From positions 186,001-250,000 of the forward strand of contig JAWRVZ010000318.1 in NCBI GenBank assembly GCA_037043235.1: a DNA stretch of 64,000 nt, read 5' to 3'. This document shows positions 44,251 through 55,591 of this stretch, piece by piece. The stretch's first letter is position 1, and each line of letters begins with the position of its first letter. Source of the DNA: Rhodeus uyekii (Eukaryota > Chordata > Actinopteri > Cypriniformes > Acheilognathidae). A model generated the notes under the pieces. That model was not told the origin of the DNA. It saw only the letters and a list, made by a program, of their open reading frames with translations, and searched no databases. Made by a program: the position numbers and the translations under genes.

Positions 44251-44734
44251 CTTATAAAACAAAAGGAAACTGTGAGAGATGTACACAAGCACTCCTTTTT
44301 AACTTCAGCCTCATTTGATTTCACCCACAGCCAAGATGCTTTATATATACACTGATTCATGATTACTCAAACCAGGCTTGACATCTTAGAATTAATCTCT
44401 CTTTAAACCAGCCTCAAACTGTACATACATATTCACACACAAATATACATAAAACACAATCAACTAAACTAATCCTCTAAGTTAATAGGAGCTTTTATTT
44501 TGCACACGCACACAGGCAGACAGAACACAGGCTTAGCATTAACACATGGCTTTTTCCAAAATCATTAGCCACTTAGCATTTTCGCTGGCCACAATTTTTC
44601 CATCATTAATGCAATTAATGTGTTCCGTTTCAGAATCTGGAGAGCATACCAAATCTCTTAAAAAAATTGTCAGGATAAGCACAATGGATAGCAGGCAGCA
44701 CAGCCATCTGACTCAAATATTGCTTAAAGTTAAT

Positions 44735-44945
44735 TAAAATCATTAACATTATTAAAATCAAAAGTTGTATTTGTTAACATTAGCTAATGTACTGTGAACT
44801 AACATGAACAAACAATGAACAGCTGTATTTTTAGTAACTAAAGCTAACAAATATTATAACCGTAACAAATGTTCATGGGTAGTTCATGTTAATTAAAACA
44901 TTAATTTGAACAAATTAAAACTTACTGTAAAGTGTTACCTGTTTA
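44735..44945. repeat. Dispersed 'ttaacattagctaat' repeat
   Basis: Second copy of the 42455-42695 repeat, ending 'cttactgtaaagtgttacct'. Confidence 0.55.
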
Positions 44946-46343
44946 ACTTCACTACATTTGAAAGACAAATCTCATACTTTTCACTCTACTACCTTTCTAT
45001 CAAGGTCCTTGAAGTCATTTGTATTTATATAGTTTCTATGTAGCAGTTCTAAAAGTCAGTAACTTTTTAACTTTTTTTTCTTCATCTTTACAACACAACA
45101 GTTTTATTTGCTGACAGCCTGTCAAGTTCAATGATTCCCCAGCATTTTTTTAACACTAAAAAATTAAAACAGAACTAAAATAGCATACAGCGTTTGCTCG
45201 GCTTATTGTGTGTACAAATATGCATATTTAGAAAGTACGTTTCCGCTTTCTAAATCGATTGAAGATTTAAGTTTTGTTTAAAATGCTTGCTTTGTTTAAA
45301 ATCTTGGCGGGCCAACTTGCAGAAGCATATTGAGATATGTAAACTTAATTTCTAGTGAAAGCTTAATGTAAATTGTCTGTGCTTTTAGAGTTAGACCAGT
45401 GTTAATTTTGACGACGAATAATTTGTTGATTTTCATTAACAATATTTTCATTAACAACACTACCCCAGTTTTGAATAAAAAAACTATGACATTTTCATCC
45501 ACTAATAAATATGATATGAAAATATCAAGAAGGGACGATTTGGGAAACGATCCAGTCAGTGCTGACGTTCTGTGTGAGATGCACACAGTTGAATTCCAAC
45601 ATGCTGATCTACCCAGCAGGACATAAACTTGCTGCATGTCTCATAAAACAATGTAAACATCTGGGAGAAAGAGAAGAGCAGACATATGGATAAATCTGAA
45701 AAAGCATGACGATGCGGAATAGAGCTCAGCTCATTCTGGTTTTCTGTGCATACAAAAAGCTGCCTCTCAGATGCCAAAGCAAGAGTACTAAATTTCTCGC
45801 CTTTTTGCCCTTGAACAGACAAATATACACAAAGCGATGTCAAAATAAATGTCAAGTACTCCTTTCTCATAAACAGTTGATTATGTCACAAGTGCATGGA
45901 AACAGTTGGGAGAATATTAGACATGTATCAGTGCATTGGATCCGTGCATTCAGCCTTAAAGTGACAGTAGCCTAAAAAAAACTGCTGCTGTCTATCATAA
46001 ATGTAATCAAACATCAAAGCAAAAAGTGAAAAACATGAAATGTTCTTGACTAAAATTTAATAGCTTTCTTAGGGATTCATATGTATTGAATGTATACACA
46101 TGAGTACGTTTGCTTGAAAGAATGAAGAATGTTGTATGGAAATCATTATACAGATTTATTTATTTCATTTTAAAACAAATAAAGATGTCAAAGGCAGTCA
46201 AACCTGACTGTTTTGCCTGTTACAATTACTCGCACCATGAGCAGAGCACAAGGCCCATTCTGAATAAAATACCTGGTTTGAGTAGCTCACCATTACGTTA
46301 TACATGCACACAACTGCATGTATGTGCAATCAGCGTTTCTTAC
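44946..46343. other. Intronic sequence, little recognised
   Basis: No exon seen. 'agaccagtgttaattttgac' (45393) resembles an end of a fish hAT element but no partner end was found. Frames at 45296-45870 show no known protein. Confidence 0.5.
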
Positions 46344-46519
46344 CAACGTAGGGCTATTTTGATTGGTGTAGTGAGGCAGGAGGTGAAGAGGTCAGCAGGG
46401 AGGTCAGGGTTCATGGGCAGGAGCTCACTGGCCTCACAAGCAGCCAACTGAATACAGTTCTTCATGGAGGGAGGCAGGGGCATCTGAGCCAGGGGGTGAT
46501 TTGGGTTTATTGCTGCCAC
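46344..46519 (-). CDS. rptor: rptor internal exon (most 5' exon in window)
   Basis: 176 bp encoding 58 residues, VAAINPNHPLAQMPLPPS... to ...TTPIKIALR, plus TG of a split Trp codon (about human 219-277). This is the end of the raptor N-terminal conserved, caspase-like domain. The acceptor is TTTTACTAG and the donor GTAAG. The preceding coding exon (expected near SFKQFALQREQELE) was not found up to 64000, so the intron upstream exceeds 17 kb here. Confidence 0.95.
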
Positions 46520-46890
46520 CTAGTAAAAGATAATGAAAACAAGTTAGCAGAAGCAAATCAGGTCCCCTAGGAATTACATTGTGCTGATGTCAACATTCAA
46601 TGTTGTTTTCCATTACAGTTTACTCTATCTGAAGGTGTTAAACAGACTTGTAGGACAAACAACAGTTTGTTTTAAGAATCCTTTCCCTGATAGAAAATAT
46701 AACTTTTTAGACGTTCAAAATATATTTATTTTTTTAATTATTTATTTTTGTTAAGCTGATGAGCACGATGAATTAGAGTTCAACAAGCTAAATACAATTG
46801 TTGTTATTTTAGTTTTTCAGGTTAACTACAAAACAGTGCAAGAAATAGACTTTACATCGGTAAAAACAAAGAAAAAGCAACTTGATCAAG

Positions 46891-46972
46891 CAACTTAGAT
46901 TGCTTTCAAGGAACACATTGACATTCTAATCAGTTCTTGTTTTCCTTGGGAATCAAACCCATGACCTTGTAG
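46891..46972 (-). repeat. tRNA-SINE fragment
   Basis: 'tttcaaggaacacattgac' and 'ttgggaatcaaacccatgac' are part of the SINE seen at 24698 and 32529. The A-box side is missing. Confidence 0.65.
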
Positions 46973-46979
46973 ACGTATT

Positions 46980-47359
46980 TCATGAATCTTTTATTACAAA
47001 TGATTTGTATGCATTGTTTACACTTAATAAAACAGACTTTAAATGTGTGAACAATGAGTTATTGTCCTTTGCTGTTTTTTCTGCTGGTTCAAGTGTCCCT
47101 TTCAGAAAGAACTGAACTTTTTCAACACGTTCATTTACAATGGGAACATTTTCATCAATGTCTGGATTGGTAACTGATGTTTGAAGAGCCAAAAGTGCTT
47201 CTGCAGTTTTCAGTTGTATCTTCCTTTCATCTCTCTGTTTGGATCTTTCATAACGTTTCTTCACAGACAAATTAGCTCAGGTCTCCTTTTCGACAGATCC
47301 CATTTTTAAAGATGGTTCCCAATTAGGATTTGTCTTGTCATATAGGTCAGCTTTTTCAC
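46980..47359 (-). pseudogene. THAP protein, exon 2
   Basis: The acceptor CTAG is at 47363-47360; the exon opens with GT completing the split Gly from exon 1. EKADLYDKTNPNWEPSLKMG is the sequence that normally follows the THAP C2CH core. A stop comes 20-odd codons later, after VEKET. A further open stretch, NLSVKKRYERSKQRDERKIQ to YKSFVIKDS, ends at 46980. The in-frame stop makes the gene a pseudogene unless that part is unused. Confidence 0.75.
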
Positions 47360-47856
47360 CTAGAAATATATAAATATAATAAAATATAAGTATACACAAA
47401 TTAAAGAAAAGAGATTTAAATATATGTACTATATTAATATTAACATGAAAAATTAAATTATACAATGAATAGTATATTTACTTGCTAGGGCACAATCAAT
47501 ATTACTACATATGTACATGTTTATATTACAACATACTAGTACATGTAGTAAACGCATTCTTAGAAGTATATGTACTGGAATTCTGTGCATTTACACATAC
47601 ACATACCATTCCTGGCATTCATGCACATTGTCCAGCTTTTAATTTAGTCTTTAAAACATGTTACATTAAATCTGAAATTTGAGAAATTTGAGATTTAAAT
47701 GCATATTTTGTAGTTACTATTTTTCCTCTTTTCCAAAACATAAAATAATGAGTAAATAGTCAATATTTGTTTTCTTTTGGAAGTTTTTTGGAACAGCTAG
47801 GCAATCATGCGTGTGCACCTTTACATTAATTTAGAATTAAAAATCGAAATACTTAC

Positions 47857-48083
47857 CCAAAATAAAATGTTCAGAGCAGACTTTGCAATGTCGTTTCCTT
47901 GAATAAGGGTTGAAATCAGCATGGTTGATACAGGAAAGCCACAGCATCCTTCTCTCTTTCAAAAATGTCCTGCGTCAGCTTCCCTTGGTGACAGATCACT
48001 TTTGGTATGTCAAAAAACTTGATCTTACGCTCTTCATTGCCAGATCGGTTGGTACAACCTCACACAACACATGTATTTACCAT
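47857..48083 (-). pseudogene. THAP protein, exon 1
   Basis: ATG at 48083-48081 (MVNTCVV), an in-frame TGA right after, then GCTNRSGNEERKIKFFDIPK and, after a one-base frameshift near 47945, LWLSCINHADFNP and CKVCSEHFIL. The donor G|GTAAGT at 47856 is phase 1, the same phase and position as in the THAP exon at 40805. The stop and frameshift disable it. Confidence 0.75.
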
Positions 48084-48139
48084 TGTTTACGTTTTTTTGT
48101 GTATTTAATCCGATTCGATTGTTTAAATTACCAGTATTG

Positions 48140-48240
48140 GTTTTGTTTACCTTTTGATCGATACCTTTCTTTTGCCGTACATCATGGCAAACGGAGGTAT
48201 TGTGGGCGGTAACGTGACGTCATCGGAAAACCATCCATTG
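48140..48240. repeat. THAP-element end-like segment
   Basis: 'cggtaacgtgacgtcatcgg' followed by 'aaaaccatccattgcaatta' is comparable to 'gatgacgtcacgtgaaaaca' at 41112. It suggests the right border of the 46980-48083 element is near 48240. Confidence 0.45.
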
Positions 48241-48247
48241 CAATTAC

Positions 48248-48278
<31 letters not shown>

Positions 48279-48690
48279 GTGGAGTTCACTTATCTCGACT
48301 CACGGTTAACTCGCCAATCCTATTATGTTGACGTTTTTGAAGTGGAACCGCCAAACTCCCTATTTGTCTAAGAATTTTATTATCGGTTATGTCGGTTCTT
48401 TTATGTTGCCGAACCCTAGTATCTCGAGTACAAAAGAGGGACAAATTCACCACTTCACCTGGTTATCTCGTGACTCATGAACGTACCTATTTCACTGCGC
48501 ATGCGCTGAGTTCGAGTTGCACATGGATCGCAAAATTTTTCCATCGCCCACGCGCATTTTTTTGTGGAAAAGTCCTAACGCTCAGCATCTTTGCGTGCAT
48601 TTTGACTGGAAATATCCTAACAACAGCGAATCACAGCTCTCTTGCGTCTTGGCATGCTCTCCGCCTCTTTCACATTGATGTTGGGTGACT
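48279..48690 (+). mobile_element. Pogo-like family A/B chimera
   Basis: The left end is family A (gtggagttcacttatctcga, next to (TA)n at 48257-48278). From about 48553 to 48625 it follows family B ('cctaacgctcagcatc', 'gaaatatccta'), as at 53825 and 52770. No right end is seen before Tc1 sequence begins. Confidence 0.65.
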
Positions 48691-49793
48691 TATGCACCTC
48701 CTGGTGCAAAAATTCATGCAGCTCAGATTGTTTGATGGCTTGTGACCTTCCATCTTCCTCTTGATCACATTCCACATTCCAGGTTACAATGAGGTTCCTG
48801 TCTGGTTACAATGGGGTTCCTGTCTGTCTTGATCTGGTGGTCCTACATCCACACTTTGATTGTTCTGACTGTGTGACATGTAGCATTGTCCAGCTGGAAA
48901 AACCAGTCCTCAGAGTTGGGGAACATTGTCAGAGCAGAAGGAAGCAAGTTTTCTTCCAGTACAACCTTGTACGTTGTTTGATTTATACGTCCTTCACAAA
49001 TACAAATCTGCCTGATTCCAGACTTGCTGAAGCATCCCCTGATCATCACCTTTCCTCCAACAAATTTCACAGTGGGTGCGAGACACTGTGGCTTGTAGGC
49101 ATCTCCAGGCCTCAGTCTAACCATTAGACAAACAGGTGTTGGACAAAGCTGAAAATTTGACTTTTTGGAAAAGATGACTTTACTCCAGCCCTCTATAGTC
49201 CAATCCTTATGGTCTCTTACAAACCTCAGCCTGGCTCTGCTTTGCTTTTCATTGATGAAGGTTTTTTTCTAGCTTTAGTACTACTTCAGCCCTGCCCCTA
49301 GGAGCCTATTTTGAACCATCCTCGCCGTGCAAGTCGCCCCAGCTGCCTTTTGCCATTCTTTTTGTTGGTCACTTGATGTTATCCTACGGTTGTTGGATGA
49401 AATCCACCATCCAGCGTCTTTGAAATTTTAAGGATGGATCCCTCTGTATCCCCTCTGCCAGTAAAGCCAGAACTAAACCCTTCTTTTTCACACTAAAAGC
49501 TTTCCTTTTTTTTATTCCAATTACTTTTGAGGTACGACTAGCACTGTTTTTTTTTCATCCATCTGGTCCTACTGCAAGAGAATAGTGATGACCACAGAAG
49601 TGTTTTTTTATATATACTTTTCCTTATTAAATAAGATTTGGTTCAGGTGATCACCTAATCAGTACCTCATTCAGTAGAATGAATGCCAGTGTTGGAATTC
49701 AACAGACATTGGAATGGAATGGTTTCCATACATGTACAGATGCTAATTAAAGGAAAAAATTGCAGCGGTCTCCATTTTTTCCAGAGCTGTATG
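48691..49793 (-). mobile_element. Tc1-like element, third family
   Basis: The right end is 'ctccattttttccagagctg' + TA-like, the inverse of a known Tc1 end starting CAGCTCTGGAAAAAAT. The transposase is on the minus strand. The distal end is lost. Confidence 0.75.
48843..49124 (-). pseudogene. Tc1 transposase fragment
   Basis: 94 codons open: RLRPGDAYKPQCLAPTVKFV, GCFSKSGIRQICICEGRINQ and EDWFFQLDNATCHTVRTIKV. Family members normally read FQQDNAPCHTA, so the DDE aspartate is still present but neighbours are changed. N- and C-terminal parts lie in other frames with stops. Confidence 0.85.
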
Positions 49794-50050
49794 TATATAT
49801 TGGATTGTTTCAGACGGACCGTTTTGACTGCTGCACTGCTGCTGTTTCCTGTTTGCTCGAGTGGATTGAGTTTGTTTGCGTCGTATAAACTTGTTTTTGT
49901 TTTAGATATTAAACTCAACGTTCGTTCATATTGCTAAATACAATACTAGATTATTTAATATATTGTAATCGTCAGCTTTAATCTAAGTCGCTAAACGCGT
50001 TAGCATTGTGCTATCTTTCTTAATTACTGTCCGTGCATACAGCGTTTTCA

Positions 50051-50079
50051 CCAGTTGTTTGAGTTCATCAAACAACTGG
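50051..50079. repeat. Perfect 12-bp hairpin in LINE 5' region
   Basis: CCAGTTGTTTGA-GTTCA-TCAAACAACTGG, about 30 bp before the first ORF1 ATG. Confidence 0.9.
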
Positions 50080-50107
50080 TGAGTTGGATCAACACGAACG
50101 GTGAGTC

Positions 50108-50960
50108 ATGTCATCTCCTGTAATTGTTACATGCACTACCTGCTTCATGTATAGTCTGTCTGTCTCAGTTGGCATTAAGGGCTTCACATGTGATAAATGT
50201 AGGAAGATAGTCAGGCTGACAGAGATCATCTCAGAATTAGAGACACGCATCCAAACTTTAATCGAGGATAGTAAGAATGCAAGGGCTTTAGATACTACTT
50301 TGGATGCGACTAGCTTAGTAAACCCTGTACATTGTTCGGTTCCGGCTGTAGAGCCCGTGCAGCAGGGCAACTGGGTGACTGAGACGGCATAATAGCAGGT
50401 CAAAAAACCACTGTTCCATTCCGATTAGAATATCAAACAGGTTCTCCCCACTCAGTGACGCACCCACTGAGAAACCTGTTGAAAGAACCCTAGTGATTGA
50501 CGATTCTATTACTCGGGATGTGAAAATAGAGACTCCAGCCACCATAGTCACATGTTTGCCGGGAGCCAGACGTCAAAGCAAATTTAAAAGTGCTGGCAAA
50601 GGCTAATCGTAAATATTCTAAGATTGTTATTCACGTCGGCGCTAATGATGTCCGACTTCACCAGTCAGAGATCACTAAAACTAATATTAAAGGTGTGTGA
50701 ACTCTCAAGTAAGATGTCAGGCACTGTAATTTGCTCTGGCCCTCTTCCTATGCGCAGGAGTGATGAGATGCTTAGACATCCAGCCATTGAGTGAGGATAA
50801 TCTACTAAGTGGTGCCCGTAGAATAACATAGGGTTCATAGACAATTGGAAAAGTTTTTTGGGCAGACCTGACCTGTTGTAAAGAGATGATATTCATCCCA
50901 CCTGGGATGGTGCCGCTCTTCTCTCTAGTAATTTGGTACATAGTCTTAGAGCTAAACCTT
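50108..50960 (+). pseudogene. LINE ORF1 with zinc-binding region and SGNH esterase domain
   Basis: The N-terminal part 50108-50392 has CTTC and CDKC pairs and then a coiled-coil-like ISELETRIQTLIED. The esterase follows in shifted frames: block I reads DDSITRD (50497-50517; normally GDS), block III GAND (50638-50649) and block V DIHP (about 50885-50899). FIDNWKSFWGRPD sits just before block V. Stops and frameshifts break it. Such esterase ORF1 proteins are known from CR1/L2 LINEs. Confidence 0.8.
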
Positions 50961-51197
50961 GACTAACTGGGGCCCAGGTCAGGAAGCAGACAAACTGGCT
51001 AAACAGACCATCTGCTAGCTGTCTCACATCACAGAGGTCAGATAAATTACAACACATAGAGACTCGTTCTCCTAGATATCCTATAGAGACTGTGTCTGTT
51101 CCCCGAATTAGCAAATACAAAAAACTCAAAAATGTTTAAGGGTAAAAATTTAATTGATTTACAAACAACTAAGAACGGATATAACACAAATTAACAA

Positions 51198-51445
51198 ATG
51201 ATAAAGCTTGGGTTACTGAATATACGATCCCTTTCCTCAAAAGCACTGATATGAATAAATGATCATAAATGATATGATTACAGATCATAAACTAGATGTG
51301 CTGTGTTTGACACAAACCTGGCTAAAACCAGGTGATTACATTACTTTAAATCCACCCCTCAAGATTACTCTACTAGGTGGTTGCCCTGCACGCTTAAATT
51401 CCAGCTGGTCCGAAATGCAGCAGCTCGAGTTCTTACCAGTATGAT
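51198..51445 (+). pseudogene. LINE ORF2 endonuclease start, fused by deletion to C-terminus
   Basis: MIKLGLLNIRSLSSKAL opens an APE endonuclease. DVLCLTQTWLKPGD follows with Gln (51313-51315) where the catalytic Glu of LTETWL is expected. At about 51375 the sequence jumps to the ORF2 C-terminal region (WSEMQQLEFLPV, then LNWLPINH-like, LNGLAPQHLSDLLTHYSPSR). Confidence 0.75.
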
Positions 51446-51650
51446 ATCATATTAGCCCAGTTCTGTCAAACCTGGACTGGCTTCCTATTAATCACTGAAT
51501 ACATTTTAAAATCTTCCTAATGACTTACAAAAGCATTAAATGGTTTAGCTCCACAGCACTTGAGCGATCTCTTAACACATTACAGTCCTTCACGTCTATT
51601 GCGATCCCAAAATACTGACCAGCTTATAATACCTAGAACAGTGTTTTTCA

Positions 51651-52290
51651 ACCAGTGTTCCGCGGCACACTAGTGTGCCGTGAGAGATCGTCAGGTGTGC
51701 CGCGGAAAATTATTCAATTTCACCTAATTTTTCTAAAAAACATATTTTGAGCGGCTGCAAGCGGCAATGGTGCGCGTCTGTAGTGATGTTACGTCTGACA
51801 CCGACGCTCCGAAGCTTGCTTCAAACTCGAACGGTCCTTGCAATGAACCACTGCTTCGGAGCTTGTGTCATTACGTCACTAGTCACGTGAAAATGACGTT
51901 TGAAGCAAACACACTGCTTCACTCCGGCAGTGAAACGCCTGACTGATCTGACAGCCCGGTCAGTGTTGACGGGTTTGAAACCTGGCGGCTGTATTTCTTA
52001 TAAAAGTGAAACCAAACCGTGGGTTGTAGTAGACGGTGTTTGCATTTGCGTTAATGTTGAGGAGTGGATTGAGTTTATTTCAGTGTTGTATATTCAAAGC
52101 AATATATCCCCATTTATATCAGCTTTCTAAACTGTTTTTGTGTACTCCTGTATTATCTGTTCCATGCGAGAGAATGTTCTCTAAAGCTGGCGAAATAGTA
52201 AAAAAGAAAAAAAACCTTTCTCCAGTCGCCTTTCTCCAAAGACTGGAGAAAATAATTTTTCTAAATAAAAACCATAACATTTCATGAACA
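51651..52290 (+). mobile_element. hAT remnant(s)
   Basis: Starts CAGTGTTTTTCAACCAGTGT + TCCGCGGCACACTAG, a hAT end. A second hAT-like start may lie at about 51779. It carries the C-terminal transposase piece at 52036-52287. Confidence 0.65.
52036..52287 (+). pseudogene. hAT transposase C-terminus
   Basis: 83 codons open to a stop. LFLCTPVLSVPCERMFSKAG, EIVKKKKNLSP and IIFLNKNHNIS form the hATC dimerisation motif with its C-terminal FLNKN. The upstream transposase is absent. Confidence 0.82.
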
Positions 52291-52734
52291 CTTTGTCTAA
52301 GCCTTCTGCATGTACCCAAAGCACACCCTCTATTTTTATTTATGTATTTGTATTATTAAAGCACATACGAACATTGTTACATAAAAACATGCATCAAAGA
52401 CAAAAACTTCTAAACCCTCTGCTACATTATACAAGTACACAAAAATATCAGTCCCACCAGTTAACATGTTCTGCTTCCCACAGCTAAGCTAGATAAAGCT
52501 TTCATGCATGATACTGCCCGTTGGTATTTTAAAAGAAACCAGAAAACCTGATCTGTCCTTGTCTAAAGAAATAATTATGTTTTAATATCAAGGTAAACAC
52601 ATTCAATTCATAAGTATCTGTAAAATTCACCTACATAAATGAGTTTCACAGCACTAACACTGTTTCAGCTTTGATCGCCTCTGTAAACACGTAATAAACG
52701 AGGAGTTAACATATAAGCCTACTTCCATTTATTC
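52291..52734. other. Intronic sequence, nothing recognised
   Basis: AT-rich, between a hAT piece and a family B copy. Confidence 0.5.
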
Positions 52735-53637
52735 CATTATGTAATGTGGAAAATATGTAACGCTCAGCATCGTGGCACGCATTTTTTATGGAAATATCCT
52801 AAACACAGCCTCTTATAAAACAGTCACGCGGTTCCAACCCCTTTATCACCCCTTATAACTCATTCATTGTCTCAGCGTCGCTCGGTTTGGCTGCATCATT
52901 CACCACAGTAATACTTTTATAAGTGATTTACCGCAGTTTAACCTCGTGTTGTTAACATTAAATGTGATCGCTATTGTACACGTAGTGAAATATATACGTA
53001 CAGTACAGCATAAAGAAGGTACGAAATTCTCCCTCTCAGCAGTAACTTTCACGGTTCATTGTCTCCTAGTTCTGCCTGTGTGTGTGTGTGTGCATGTGTG
53101 TGTGTGAGTGGGGGCGTGGTCACTGATCTCAAACACCTGATTCTCATCTCATCTACCTATGAAGTTCACTTCTCTCCACTCTTATGCTCGCGCTGTCTCT
53201 TATGCTCGTGCTGTCTCTCTTATGCTAGCGCCGTCTTTGGATCTCCCCCGACATTCACTCTGGATTATCACTTCACCTCATCTGCACTTCAGCCCATTGC
53301 TGACAGTAACTCCCCGCCCCCCTCCTACCTCCTCTCGTCTCCTTCACGCCAGTAGACGCTGCTCAAAGCTGAAGTGCTTTACAGTAAATTGGCAAGTATT
53401 TTTAGTTTAATTGTTAATTATTAATTAGTATTTATATAAGATCTTAACGGTTATAATTGTAACTAATTAATAGGGTAAAACAAAAACAAATATTTAAAAT
53501 GGGCATTTATGGTCGTGTGGAACAAATCGATTGATTTTTAGTGCTTTCTTATAGGGAAAATTGTTTTGGTGTACGAGCATTTTGGGTTACGAGCTCGCTC
53601 TTGGAACAAATTAAACTCGTAAACCGACGTATTACTG
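52735..53637. mobile_element. Pogo-like family B, 5'-truncated copy
   Basis: The interior parallels 53825-54070 and 9380-9666. It ends 'taaaccgacgtattactg' + TA. Includes a (TG)n stretch at 53077-53108. A frame at 53059-53355 has no recognised protein. Confidence 0.8.
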
Positions 53638-53645
53638 TATATATA

Positions 53646-53689
<44 letters not shown>
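53638..53689. repeat. (TA)n microsatellite between two family B copies
   Basis: About 50 bp of TA/TG, flanked by element ends on both sides. Confidence 0.9.
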
Positions 53690-53692
<3 letters not shown>

Positions 53693-54246
53693 TAATACCT
53701 CGGTTTACGAGCGACTTGGTATACGAGCAAATCGGTGTACGAGCAAGGAGGGTCGAATCGGTGTACGAGCATTGTATCTGTGTACGAGAAAAAAATTCCC
53801 TCACCCATGCGCAGTTCTGTGTGGAAAAATTCCTAACGCTCAGCATCCTTGTGCGCATTTTTACATGAAATATCCTAATGACAGCCTCTCATAACACAGT
53901 CAGGAGGTTCCAACCCCTTTTGTAACCCCTTAACTCATTAATTGGCTCTATCATTCACCACAGTGATATTTTTATAAGTGATTTACAGAAGTTTTTACCT
54001 CATATTCTAAACATTAATTAATTGTGATCACTATTGTTCACGTAGTGAAATATACACGGTTTTAGCCAAATAATAAACAAAGTAATAGGGTTAGAAAAAA
54101 TATTTTTTTACAAACAACATATAAGCCTCTCCTACAAATGAGCACTGTTTTCATGTTCGTCGGACCTGCCGTTTCTCTGCAGTATTGGCAAAAGCGCAAG
54201 GAGTTAAATGTGACTTCTTACCCCGTGAGCGGGGCTCGTTTTAACA

Positions 54247-54493
54247 GACAGCGGGTTAGTTGTAACACCATGTTATCCAATGCAAGTTCATTCACGTATT
54301 TTTATTTGTTTAAAAAAGTTGCGTCTTGATGATCATAAGCATAACTTTTTTCCTTTATTTTTTACATTTGTTGTGTTTTGAACAATGTAATGACATGAAA
54401 AAACGTTTTAATAGGTTAATACAATGCAAAATATATGATTATTGATGCAACTTGTTCAATGCCGCTTAGTGTTACAACTAACCCCGCGCTGTC
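54247..54493. repeat. Foldback structure
   Basis: 'gacagcgggttagttgtaac' + AC at 54247-54268 pairs with 'gtgttacaactaaccccgcg' + CTGTC at 54469-54493. Farther in, 'aagttgcgtcttgatgatca' (54317) pairs with 'atgattattgatgcaactt' (54435). The spacer is about 100 bp. Confidence 0.75.
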
Positions 54494-54854
54494 TTGTTTA
54501 CTTCAGGACCGGATAGCAGCCACTGCGTTTTTCACGTCTTTCAAAATGGTACCATCTTTTAGCCAAGAAGATGGTAATCATAACAATATAAGATTAGACT
54601 AACAATCTTTCACATATTCTTTGAAAATCGAAAAACAACTACTATAACAAAAAATATTTACATGCTGCCAAAAGAGTTTTTCCTGTGGTTCTCATCCATG
54701 AAATTTCTCGAAAAATGGCCAAAGACGTGTGCAAACAGTGTGATGAAAAGCCCTTTAGCACGTCACATTTATGCCCCTGCAACTATCTTAAAAAAAAAAA
54801 AAAATTTTCGCTGTTACTATTTACCCCGCGTTACTTTGTGCCCCGCGCTCCCCT

Positions 54855-55045
54855 AGTTCTCTCGCGGCTCCCGCAAATTCGTTCTCTTGCGGCTCCCGCG
54901 AATTTGTTCGTTCGAGGCTCCCGCGAATTCGTTCTCTCGCGGCTCCCTCGAATTCGTTCGTTTGCGGCTCCCGTGAATTCGTTCGTTTGCGGCTCCCGTG
55001 AATTCGTTCGATTGCGGCTCCCGTGAATTCGTTCTTTCGCGGCTC
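54855..55045. repeat. 25-bp minisatellite
   Basis: About eight units of GCGGCTCCCGTGAATTCGTT + CGTTT, with variation 'cgcgaattc', 'cgtgaattc'. Open frames in four readings reflect the 25-bp period. Confidence 0.9.
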
Positions 55046-55458
55046 CCATGTTCCACGACTTTAACTCTGGATTATCACTCTTTGTTTTCTGCACTATTAT
55101 AATAAATTCACTCATTTGCTTTCATCCTTGCTTTCCCCGCTCCCCTCTCCTCCCTCCTCTCTCTCCTCCAAGCAGGCTGCTCAAACCTGACTTGCATTAC
55201 AGTAAATTGTCAAGTATTTCTAGAGTTTAATAGTCAATTATTAATTAGTATTTATATGAGATCTTAATGGTTACAATTTTAACTGCAATTAATAGGGTAA
55301 AACCAAAAAAATATTTAAAATGGGCATTTGTGGTCATGTGGAACGAATTAATTGATTTTTAGTGCATTCTTATGGGGACATTTGTTTTGGTGTACGAGCA
55401 TTTTGGTTTACGAGCTCGCTCTTGAAACGAATTAAACTCGTAAACCGAGGTATTACTG

Positions 55459-55462
55459 TGTG

Positions 55463-55512
<50 letters not shown>

Positions 55513-55591
55513 TACACACATATACATACACATATACATACATATACATACACATATACACACACATATACACACACATACATACACACAT
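55459..55591. repeat. (TA)n and (CATA/CACA)n microsatellite
   Basis: Sits between the family B right end and a Tc1 left end. Confidence 0.95.

Larger units (their letters stand above)
49796..51640 (+). mobile_element. L2-type LINE with ORF1 and deleted ORF2
   Basis: 5' untranslated region with a hairpin, an ORF1 with zinc-finger and esterase blocks, the beginning of the ORF2 endonuclease, then a jump to the extreme ORF2 C-terminus. Roughly 2-3 kb of ORF2 are missing relative to a normal element. Confidence 0.8.
53690..55458. mobile_element. Pogo-like family B, long copy with nested insertion
   Basis: Left end CAGTAATACCTCGGTTTACG, right end AAACCGAGGTATTACTG. Near the left end 'ggtgtacgagca'-type words recur four to five times. 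Family sequence is interrupted from about 54090 to 55055 by unrelated DNA with a foldback and a minisatellite. Confidence 0.8.
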
